Assembly: GCA_910576865.1 (NCBI GenBank) | Contig: CAJTKE010000021.1 | Span: forward strand, 1-45,216 | Direction: 5' to 3' | DNA from: an uncultured Oscillibacter sp. | GTDB taxonomy: Bacteria; Bacillota; Clostridia; Oscillospirales; Oscillospiraceae | DNA length: 45,216 nucleotides | In this document: one piece after another, positions 21,957-28,250 of the stretch | Position numbering within the stretch: position 1 is the stretch's first letter | How the letters are laid out: each line of letters opens with the position of its first letter | Notes under the pieces: model-generated | Told to the model about the DNA's origin: nothing | The model's database searches: none | Seen by the model: only the letters and a program-made list of their open reading frames with translations | Program-made: the position numbers and the translations under genes

Positions 21957-23951
21957 ATGCAGACCAAGAAATTCCTGTCCCTGCTGCTGGCCCTGGCGAT
22001 GATGTTCTCCCTGAGCGTCTCCGCCTCCGCCGCGGAGGAGGAGGCGGCCGGGCCCATGGAGGGCCGGATCGTCATCCTCCACACCAACGACGTCCACGGC
22101 GCCGTCGCCGGGTACGCCAAGGTGGCGGCTCTGAAGCAGTCCTTCCAGGACGCGGGGGCCTACACCCTGCTGCTGGACGCCGGCGACTACATCCAGGGCG
22201 ACCCCACCGTCAGCGTCTCCCAGGGCAAAACCGCCGTGGAGCTGATGAACCTGGCGGGCTATGACGCCGCCACCATCGGAAACCATGAGTTCGACTACGG
22301 CTACGCCAACTTCAAGGAGATTTCCAAGGACGCGAAGTTCCCCATCGTCTCCGCCAACCTGAGCTACAACGGCAAGGTGGAGAATCCCCACACCGTCTTC
22401 ACCGCCCCCGGCGGGGAGAAGATCGGCGTCTTCGGCCTGACCACCCCCGAGGTGGGCACCAAGGCCCATCCCGCCAAGATCAAGGGCGTCACCGTCCTGG
22501 GCTATGAGAAGATGGTCGAGTGCGCCCAGGCCGAGGTCAAGGCCCTGGAGGCCGAGGGCTGCGACTTCATCGTCTGCCTGGGCCACCTGGGCATCGAGGA
22601 CGAGTCCGCCGGCAACCGCTCCATCGACCTGCTGGAGAAGGTCACGGGCATCGACGTCTTCATTGACGCCCACTCCCACTCCACCATCGAGGAGACCGCC
22701 GCCGCCGCCGGAGAGACCGTGGAGACCCTGCCGGAGCAGGGCACCGTCATCAAGGGCGAGACCGCCATGGTCACCGTCGGGGCGGGCGAGACCCTGGTGA
22801 CCTCCACCGGCACCAAGCTCGCCAACGTGGGCGCCATCACGCTGACCGAGGAGGGCTGCGCCGCCCGGAACATCCCCCTGGAGTCCGTCACCCTGGACGG
22901 CGTGCAGGAGGTGGCCGACCGGGCCGCCGCCATTCAGAAGCAGATTGACGACGACTACGGCGCCACCTTCGCGAAAACCGAGGTCCTGCTGAACGGCGAA
23001 AAGGCCCCCGGCAACCGCACCGAGGAGACCAACCTGGGCGACCTGATCACCGACGCCCTGGTCTGGGGCGCTGAGAAGAACGGGGAGTCCGTGGACGCGG
23101 CCGTGACCAACGGCGGCGGCATCCGGGCCCCCATCGCCGCCGGAGACATCACCAAAAAGGACGTCAACACCGTCCTGCCCTTCGGCAACACCCTGAGCAT
23201 CGTCAAGGTCACCGGCGCCGAGCTGCTGGAGGCCCTGGAAGCCTCCACCTTCTCCACCCCCGAGGCCATCGGCGGCTTCCCCCAGGTCAGCGGCATCGAG
23301 TTCACCGTGGACACCGCCAAGGAGTTTGACGCGGGGGACCTGTATCCCGGCTCCACCTACCACAAGCCCGCCTCCATCAACCGGGTCGCCATCGCCTCCG
23401 TGGGCGGCAAGGACTTTGACGAAAAGGCCACCTACTCCATCGCCACCAACGACTTCATGGCCGCCGGCGGCGACACCTACTACGCCTTCGCCTCCGCCAA
23501 GACCAACTATGATCTGGGCCTGCCCATGGACGAGGTCCTGATGGACTACATCAAGGAGGAGCTGGGCGGCGCCGTCACCGCCGAGGCCTATGGCGAGCCC
23601 GCCGGCCGCATCACCGTTCTTGAGGTCACGGTAGCCACCCCCGTGGAAGAGCCCGCCGCTGAAGCCCCCGCCGAGGAGCCTGCCCCTGTGGAAGAGCCCG
23701 CCCCCGAGCCGGAGCCCGCTCCTGTTGAGGAACCCGCCCCCGCGCCCGCTCCCGAGCCGGAACCCGCCCCCGCTCCCACTGTGGCCGAGGGTGACTATGT
23801 GGTCAAGTCCGGCGACTGCCTCTGGAGCATCGCCCAGAAGGCCTACGGCACGGGCCGTCAGTGGACCCTGATCTATCAGGCCAACAAGGACACCGTCAAG
23901 AATCCCGGCGAGCTGCGCATCGGCCAGGTTCTGGTGATCCCCGCCGCGTAA
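21957..23951 (+). CDS. Secreted bifunctional metallophosphatase/5'-nucleotidase with C-terminal LysM
   Basis: UshA-type enzyme that dephosphorylates extracellular nucleotides. 664 residues from the ATG at 21957, which has AGGAGG; an earlier in-frame ATG at 21900 overlaps the -10 box. A signal peptide (1 to about 25, ending SASAAEE) is followed by the metallophosphoesterase domain: ILHTNDVHG (40-48), DAGDYIQGD, GNHEFDYG and DAHSHS. The 5'-nucleotidase C-terminal domain has NGGGIR near 385. A Pro/Glu linker of EPAPVEEP-like repeats (about 562-610) leads to one LysM domain (about 612-664, YVVKSGDCLWSIAQKAYG). LysM should hold it on peptidoglycan, replacing the LPXTG anchor of Gram-positive relatives. 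Confidence 0.92.
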   Translation: MQTKKFLSLLLALAMMFSLSVSASAAEEEAAGPMEGRIVILHTNDVHGAVAGYAKVAALKQSFQDAGAYTLLLDAGDYIQGDPTVSVSQGKTAVELMNLAGYDAATIGNHEFDYGYANFKEISKDAKFPIVSANLSYNGKVENPHTVFTAPGGEKIGVFGLTTPEVGTKAHPAKIKGVTVLGYEKMVECAQAEVKALEAEGCDFIVCLGHLGIEDESAGNRSIDLLEKVTGIDVFIDAHSHSTIEETAAAAGETVETLPEQGTVIKGETAMVTVGAGETLVTSTGTKLANVGAITLTEEGCAARNIPLESVTLDGVQEVADRAAAIQKQIDDDYGATFAKTEVLLNGEKAPGNRTEETNLGDLITDALVWGAEKNGESVDAAVTNGGGIRAPIAAGDITKKDVNTVLPFGNTLSIVKVTGAELLEALEASTFSTPEAIGGFPQVSGIEFTVDTAKEFDAGDLYPGSTYHKPASINRVAIASVGGKDFDEKATYSIATNDFMAAGGDTYYAFASAKTNYDLGLPMDEVLMDYIKEELGGAVTAEAYGEPAGRITVLEVTVATPVEEPAAEAPAEEPAPVEEPAPEPEPAPVEEPAPAPAPEPEPAPAPTVAEGDYVVKSGDCLWSIAQKAYGTGRQWTLIYQANKDTVKNPGELRIGQVLVIPAA

Positions 23952-23984
23952 ACCCCGAGACCTCCGGATTCAACCCTGACAGGC

Positions 23985-24012
23985 AAGGCCCCCGGCAAAA
24001 GCCGGGGGCCTT
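23985..24012 (+). terminator. Terminator after the 5'-nucleotidase gene
   Basis: Perfect 12-bp stem AAGGCCCCCGGC, loop AAAA, GCCGGGGGCCTT, with a short T-rich tail (TTGTTAT). Confidence 0.85.
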
Positions 24013-24028
24013 GTTATCATGTTGGGGG

Positions 24029-24083
24029 AATGGCCTGATCTGGGGATCAGGCCCCGTGGGGCCCGGTCTCCTGACCGGGCCAT
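24029..24083. repeat. Composite GC-rich hairpin element, family B (second copy)
   Basis: GGCCTGATC and GATCAGGCC form one hairpin; GGGGCCCGG and CCGGGCC followed by CAT form the other. Compare 12303-12366. It lies between the convergent ends of the 5'-nucleotidase and pyridoxamine kinase genes. Confidence 0.5.
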
Positions 24084-24086
24084 TTC

Positions 24087-24938
24087 TCAGGGCAACAATC
24101 TCCCCAGCAACGGCTCAAAATCCACGCCCTCCCGGAGGGGGAGGCCCTGCTCCACGGTCCGGACGGCGCATTCGTGGATGAAGTCCACCGCCAGGGCGGC
24201 GGCGCGGCGGAGGGAATCCCCCCGGATCAGCGCCCCGGTGAGGACGCTGGCGAAGACGTCCCCGGTGCCGTGGAGGGGATGGGCCACGAACTCCGCCTGG
24301 ACGGCTTGAGCCTCTCCCGTCCGGGCGTCGAAGCACATGGCCCCGGTCTGTCCCGGGGCCAGCGCCGCCCCGGTGAGGGCCACGGAGCGCTTCCCGCCCA
24401 GGCTCAGCTCCTCCGCAAGCGCCCGCAGGGCCGCCTCGTCGTGAAGAGCCCGGCCCCCGTCCAGGAGATCGCCGTAGTCCCGGTTCAGGAGAAACGCGGC
24501 CTCGGTGAGATTGGGGGTGATGACGTCCGCCAGCGCCGCCAGCCGCTCCATCCCGGCGCACATGGCGGGGGTGTAGGTCTGGTAGGCCTTCCCGTCGTCC
24601 CCCATGACGGGGTCGACGACCACCAGGGTGTCCGGCCCCCGGAAGGTCCGGATGAAGTCCGCCACGATGCCGATCTGCCGCTCGCTGCCCAAAAAGCCGC
24701 TGTAGATGGCGTCAAATTTCAGGTCCAGGGACCGCCAGTGCTCCGCCACCCTGGGCAGCTCCTCGGTCATGTCCAGGAAGGTGAAGCCGGTGAATCCCCC
24801 GGTGTGGGTGGAGAGGAAGGCGGTGGGCAGGGGGCAGCACTGGACCCCCATGACGGAGAGAATGGGGATGACCTCGGTGAGGGAGCAGCGGCCGAAGCCG
24901 GAGAGGTCGTGAATGACGGCGGCGCGGGGAGTCGGCAT
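24087..24938 (-). CDS. pdxY: Pyridoxamine kinase (PdxY/PdxK type)
   Basis: ATP-dependent kinase for pyridoxal/pyridoxamine in B6 salvage, ribokinase-like fold. 283 residues from the ATG at 24938: AVIHDLSGFGRCSLTEVIPILSVMG, PTAFLSTHTGGF, the metal/phosphate region VVDPVMGDDGKAY, TPNLTEAAFLL and the anion-hole/catalytic HGTGDVFASVLTG. Weak SD (GAGGG) before this start; a longer frame back to 25001 would cross AT-rich upstream DNA. No other B6 genes are nearby. Substrate preference between pyridoxal and pyridoxamine cannot be read from sequence alone. Confidence 0.9.
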   Translation of the reverse strand: MPTPRAAVIHDLSGFGRCSLTEVIPILSVMGVQCCPLPTAFLSTHTGGFTGFTFLDMTEELPRVAEHWRSLDLKFDAIYSGFLGSERQIGIVADFIRTFRGPDTLVVVDPVMGDDGKAYQTYTPAMCAGMERLAALADVITPNLTEAAFLLNRDYGDLLDGGRALHDEAALRALAEELSLGGKRSVALTGAALAPGQTGAMCFDARTGEAQAVQAEFVAHPLHGTGDVFASVLTGALIRGDSLRRAAALAVDFIHECAVRTVEQGLPLREGVDFEPLLGRLLP

Positions 24939-25023
24939 AAAGGAGGCCCTCTTTTCATAACGTGATAGAAATATTTTACAATGGATCAGGAAAAAGTGCA
25001 AGGGTGAAAAGAGGGGCTGGACG

Positions 25024-25047
25024 GAGGACGGCGGAGTGTGGTATAAT
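25024..25047 (+). promoter_or_regulatory. tRNA-Leu promoter
   Basis: TATAAT at 25042-25047, with a TGGACG-like -35 about 18 bases upstream, 18 bases before the tRNA 5' end. Confidence 0.6.
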
Positions 25048-25065
25048 CAGACCCGATTTTGATGC

Positions 25066-25150
25066 GCGCCCGTGGTGAAATTGGCAGACACGATGGATTT
25101 AGGTTCCATTCCGGCGACGGGTAGGGGTTCAAGTCCCCTCGGGCGTACCA
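25066..25150 (+). tRNA. tRNA-Leu (anticodon UAG)
   Basis: 85 bases with encoded CCA. The acceptor GCGCCCG pairs with CGGGCGT (first pair G-U). D-arm region TGGTGAAATTGGCAGACACG; anticodon stem ATGGA/TCCAT around loop TTTAGGT, anticodon TAG, reading CUA. A long variable arm follows, as expected for a class II tRNA, and T-arm AGGGGTTCAAGTCCCCT. Single gene with its own promoter. Confidence 0.96.
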
Positions 25151-25159
25151 GCTCAGAAA

Positions 25160-25265
25160 TTCCCACCACCGCTCCGTTTCCGGCTTTGCCGAAAACTGCG
25201 CTATGGTGGGAACTTCTTCGCTTTCGGCCGAAATCCGCTTCGCTGGGTTTTCGGCCGAGGGGGAG
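25160..25265. repeat. Nested inverted repeats downstream of tRNA-Leu
   Basis: TTCCCACCA (25160-25168) pairs with TGGTGGGAA (25204-25212) around a smaller CGGCTTTGCCG hairpin. CGGCCGAAA and TTTTCGGCCG form a further hairpin (about 25225-25258), inside which CGCTTCGC recurs. No open frame accounts for it. It is a structured 3' region of the tRNA transcript or a mobile hairpin element. Confidence 0.5.
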
Positions 25266-25298
25266 TACGCGGGGCAGTATTCAGATTGTCCGGCCATT

Positions 25299-25337
25299 CC
25301 AGAAAAAGAGACAGCCGGAGGCTGTCTCTTTTTCTGG
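25299..25337. terminator. Perfect 18-bp bidirectional terminator
   Basis: CCAGAAAAAGAGACAGCC, GGA, GGCTGTCTCTTTTTCTGG. The T-run is in the second arm. It ends the tRNA-Leu transcript and separates it from the dihydropyrimidinase gene. Confidence 0.75.
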
Positions 25338-25395
25338 TATCCGCCAAAACCTCCGCCCGAAGGGCGGGCCCGAGTCCCCCTTTGGGGGAAAGGAG

Positions 25396-25424
25396 TTGAA
25401 AACCCACGCCGCACCTGCTATACT
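25396..25424 (+). promoter_or_regulatory. Promoter of the dihydropyrimidinase gene
   Basis: TTGAAA (25396-25401), 17-base spacer, TATACT (25419-25424) with extended TGC before it. The start codon is 33 bases downstream. Confidence 0.8.
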
Positions 25425-25456
25425 GAGATATCAGAATGAAAAAGGAGGGACACCAC

Positions 25457-26833
25457 ATGCGCACACTGTTCAAAGGCGGCAGCGTGGCCACGGGCAAGGG
25501 CGTCCGGCGGGCGGACCTGCTGGTGGAGGGGGAGAAGGTGGCCTCTCTGGGCCGGGGGCTCAAGGCCGAGGCCGACCGGGTCGTCGACGTGGAGGGCTGC
25601 GTCCTCTTCCCCGGCTTCATCGACGCCCACACCCACTTCGACCTGGAGGTGGCAGGCACCGTCACCGCCGACGGCTTCGCCTCGGGAAGCCGCTCGGCCC
25701 TCCGGGGGGGCACCACCACCGTCGTGGACTTCGCCTGCCCGGACAAGGGAGAGTCCCTGGCCTCGGGCCTTTCCCGCTGGCGGAGGAAGGCCGGGGGGAA
25801 GACCTTCTGCGACTACGGCTTCCACATGACCATCGACGACTGGAACGAGAGCGTCCGGGCGGAGCTGCCCGAGATGTTCTTCCAGGGCATCTCCTCCTTC
25901 AAGATGTACATGACCTACCCCGCCATGCTGCTGGGGGACCGGGACCTCTATTCCGCCCTGAAGGAGCTGAGGGCCCTGGGGGGAATCTGCGGCGTCCACT
26001 GCGAGAACGCCGGGGTCATCGACGCCCTCATCGCTGAGAAAAAAGCCGCCGGGGAGCTGTCCCCCGCCAGCCATCCCGCCGTCCGCCCGCCGTACCTGGA
26101 GGCGGAGGCCGTGGGGCGGCTCCTCCGGATCGCCCAGGCGGCCAAGGCCCCGGTGGTCATCGTCCACCTCACCAACGGCGAGGCCCTGGAGGAGGTCCTC
26201 CGGGCCCGGAAGCGGGGCCAGACGGTCTACGTGGAGACCTGCCCCCAGTACCTGGCCCTGGACGAGAGCCTGTACCTCCAGGAGGACTTCTCCGCCGCCG
26301 CCCGGTACGTCTGCGCCCCGCCCCTGCGGGACAAGAAGGAGCAGGACGCGCTCTGGAAGGCCCTGCGCCACGGGGACATCCAGACCGTGTCCACGGACCA
26401 CTGCTCCTTCACCCTGGAGCAGAAGGAGCTGGGCCGGGAGGACTTCACGAAGATTCCCGGCGGGCTCCCCGGCGTGGAGACCCGGGGGGAGCTGCTGTGG
26501 ACCCTGGGCGTCGCGAAGCGGAGGCTCAGCGTGGCCGGGATGTGCCGGGTGCTCAGCGAAAACCCGGCCAAGCTCTACGGCCTCTTCCCCCGGAAGGGGA
26601 TTCTCCAGCCCGGGTCCGACGCGGACATCGTGGTCTACGACCCCAGCGGCGGCCACGTCATCCGGGCCGAGGACTGCGAATCCGCCGCCGGGTACAGCCC
26701 CTACGAGGGCTTCGCGACAGACGGCGGCATCCGTCAGGTCTGGCTCCGGGGGCGGCTGGCGGTGGAGAGCGGGAACGTGCTGTTCTCCGAGCCGGAGGGG
26801 AAGTATATGGCGCGGGGGAAATGTGCCCTGTAA
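25457..26833 (+). CDS. hydA: Dihydropyrimidinase/hydantoinase
   Basis: Zinc amidohydrolase that opens dihydropyrimidine or hydantoin rings. 458 residues from the ATG at 25457 (AAAGGAGG upstream). All expected metal and catalytic residues are visible: HTH (58-60), Lys149 in SSFKMYMTY as the carboxylated bridging lysine, His181 in VHCEN, His237 in VHLTN and Asp314 in STDHCS. The C-terminal beta-sandwich has KGILQPGSDADIVVYDP. No dihydropyrimidine dehydrogenase, ureidopropionase or permease lies next to it, so the physiological substrate is open; pyrimidine degradation or hydantoin use are both possible. Single-gene unit with its own promoter. Confidence 0.9.
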   Translation: MRTLFKGGSVATGKGVRRADLLVEGEKVASLGRGLKAEADRVVDVEGCVLFPGFIDAHTHFDLEVAGTVTADGFASGSRSALRGGTTTVVDFACPDKGESLASGLSRWRRKAGGKTFCDYGFHMTIDDWNESVRAELPEMFFQGISSFKMYMTYPAMLLGDRDLYSALKELRALGGICGVHCENAGVIDALIAEKKAAGELSPASHPAVRPPYLEAEAVGRLLRIAQAAKAPVVIVHLTNGEALEEVLRARKRGQTVYVETCPQYLALDESLYLQEDFSAAARYVCAPPLRDKKEQDALWKALRHGDIQTVSTDHCSFTLEQKELGREDFTKIPGGLPGVETRGELLWTLGVAKRRLSVAGMCRVLSENPAKLYGLFPRKGILQPGSDADIVVYDPSGGHVIRAEDCESAAGYSPYEGFATDGGIRQVWLRGRLAVESGNVLFSEPEGKYMARGKCAL

Positions 26834-26884
26834 ATGGCAATGGCGGCATCGGGGAAACGGAGGAAACCGGACGTCGACGGGAAA

Positions 26885-26962
26885 CGGGCGGCAGATTGCC
26901 GCCCCTACACGTCGTCCTATCGATAGAAGGTGTGTAGGGGGCGGGCTCTGTCCCGCCCCGTT
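26885..26962. repeat. GTAGGGG hairpin pair, family A
   Basis: Left hairpin CGGGCGGC-AGATT-GCCGCCC with CCTAC; right hairpin GTAGGGG with GCGGGCTCTGTCCCGC. The linker holds ATCGATAGA, matching the ATCAATAGA linker at 14461-14469. Confidence 0.65.
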
Positions 26963-26994
26963 CCCCTGGAAGCATGGCACCCCCAAAAGAACAC

Positions 26995-27032
26995 AAAAAC
27001 CCCGGCGGACCATCTCAAGGCCCGCCGGGGTT
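26995..27032 (-). terminator. Terminator of the DUF4330-lipoprotein operon
   Basis: Minus-strand stem CCCCGGCGG ... CCGCCGGGG with an internal pairing, then TTTTTG. It starts 10 bases after the lipoprotein stop. Confidence 0.8.
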
Positions 27033-27042
27033 GATTGTTCTC

Positions 27043-27645
27043 TCAGGAAAGGGCCTCCTGGCTGAACATCACCGTCAGGGCATAGACGTGCTCATAGCCC
27101 AGCTTCTCATACTCCTCCGGCTGGAAAAAGTACTCCAGGTCGTAGGACAAGACTTGGTTCTTCGTCGTGTTGATCTGGATGGCGATGGGAATCTCTCTCT
27201 CGTAGACGATCTCCGTGCGGCCAGCCAGGAAGCTGGCCGTCCGGCCCGTGCCCTCGGGATCGTCGATCTCCTCCGAAGAGCCGTACTTCACCGCCGTGAA
27301 ATCCTTCCCAAACTGCACAGCCTCCCGATACTCGCCCCGGAGGTCCTCAAAGCCGAAGGCCATGCGGCCCTTCTGCTCTCCCTCTTTCAGGGTCGTGCCC
27401 CCGCCGCCGGTGACGAGCTCCCACTTGCCGTCCTCCAGCACATAGGTGTTGACGCGGACGGTTTTCGCCGTTCCATCCAGCACCACGTCGAAGAGGTGCT
27501 GGTCCGTGTCCGCCCCCAGGAGCTTGGCCACGGCCTCCTCCTCCTCGTTCAGCTCCGCGGGCTGAATGTACATAACCGGAGCCGCCCCGGCGGAGCACCC
27601 CGCCAGCAGGAGCAGGAGGGTAAACAGCGCAAGAATCTTCTTCAT
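27043..27645 (-). CDS. Putative lipoprotein, unknown function
   Basis: 200 residues. Lipoprotein signal peptide MKKILALFTLLLLLAGC with lipobox LAGC (Cys17). The mature part is acidic and shows no domain I recognise; it has LNEEEEAVAKLLGADTDQHLFDVVLDGTAKTVRVNTYVLEDGKW-like alternating strands, suggesting a beta-rich substrate- or ligand-facing domain. GGGGAG lies 6 bases before the ATG at 27645; the stop of the DUF4330 gene is 2 bases upstream, so the two are co-transcribed from the promoter at 28209-28237. Confidence 0.8.
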   Translation of the reverse strand: MKKILALFTLLLLLAGCSAGAAPVMYIQPAELNEEEEAVAKLLGADTDQHLFDVVLDGTAKTVRVNTYVLEDGKWELVTGGGGTTLKEGEQKGRMAFGFEDLRGEYREAVQFGKDFTAVKYGSSEEIDDPEGTGRTASFLAGRTEIVYEREIPIAIQINTTKNQVLSYDLEYFFQPEEYEKLGYEHVYALTVMFSQEALS

Positions 27646-27646
27646 C

Positions 27647-28132
27647 TCATTCTCCCCACTGGACGTCAACGACCGTGCCGTTCTGGAACTCCACGGTCTC
27701 GCTCTTCATGATGTAGTCCGTCTTCCCGATCCGAACCTCCTGCTCCCCCACCTTGGTGGTCATGACCTCCTCCTTGGGGACGGTGGCCGTGCAGGTGAAG
27801 TACAGGTTCACATGGTCCGGGTCCTCGTGCCACTGCCCGTCGGGGCCCAGCTCCAGCCAGGGGGTGGCCTCCACGGACTCGATGCGCCCGTTCAGCCGGG
27901 CCCCGGAGGCCATCAGCGGGGAGGGCAGGTTTTCCTTTGAATTCTCGTACAGCTCCGTGGCCACGTTCTGGACCCGGACCACGTAGGTGATCTCCATGGT
28001 GGGCACCTCAATGGTCCCGCCCCGGTTCAGGATGCGCACGGCGCCGTAGACCACCACCGCCAGGAGCAGGACCACGGCGATGATGTCGATGATGTTGAAT
28101 TTCCCAATGCGGAATGCTTTCTTTTCTTCCAT
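27647..28132 (-). CDS. DUF4330-family membrane protein
   Basis: 161 residues: short cytoplasmic N-terminus (MEEKKAFRIGKFNIIDI), one transmembrane helix (about 15-34), then an extracytoplasmic beta-rich domain. The FNIIDIIAVVLLLAVV pattern and length resemble the DUF4330 family of Firmicutes, often found near cell-envelope glycan genes. That fits the divergent GT4-CsaB gene next door. GGAGG precedes the ATG. Function unknown. Confidence 0.7.
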   Translation of the reverse strand: MEEKKAFRIGKFNIIDIIAVVLLLAVVVYGAVRILNRGGTIEVPTMEITYVVRVQNVATELYENSKENLPSPLMASGARLNGRIESVEATPWLELGPDGQWHEDPDHVNLYFTCTATVPKEEVMTTKVGEQEVRIGKTDYIMKSETVEFQNGTVVDVQWGE

Positions 28133-28189
28133 CAGAGACCTCCATAACGGGCCCCGGGCCCGTCTTCCTTCGTATTGATGGGCCCGTTC

Positions 28190-28218
28190 TGGACAAGGCC
28201 CGGAAAATATTATATAAT
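28190..28218 (+). promoter_or_regulatory. Promoter of the GT4-CsaB fusion gene
   Basis: TGGACA (28190-28195), 17-base spacer, TATAAT (28213-28218). Its -10 box overlaps that of the opposite-strand promoter. Confidence 0.8.
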
Positions 28219-28237
28219 ACCTTTCACAAAATCACAA
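28209..28237 (-). promoter_or_regulatory. Promoter of the DUF4330-lipoprotein operon
   Basis: On the minus strand TTGTGA (28237-28232), 17-base spacer, TATAAT (28214-28209). The two -10 boxes share the palindromic ATTATATAAT at 28209-28218. Confidence 0.7.
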
Positions 28238-28250
28238 GGGGATATTTGCC

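Noticed and set aside
21692..22120. N-terminal extension of ZapA
   Set aside because: No SD, would overlap the divergent promoter and the 5'-nucleotidase start, and would more than double a normal ZapA length.
21903..23363. 486-codon minus-strand frame opposite the 5'-nucleotidase
   Set aside because: Glycine/aspartate-biased shadow of a gene with unmistakable catalytic motifs, signal peptide and SD on the plus strand.
23640..23785. Tandem DNA repeat in the 5'-nucleotidase gene
   Set aside because: It is the coding sequence of an EPAP/EEP linker, explained by the protein's low-complexity arm.
25066..25150. tRNA-Leu as an integration site
   Set aside because: No integrase and no direct repeat of the tRNA 3' end was noticed downstream.
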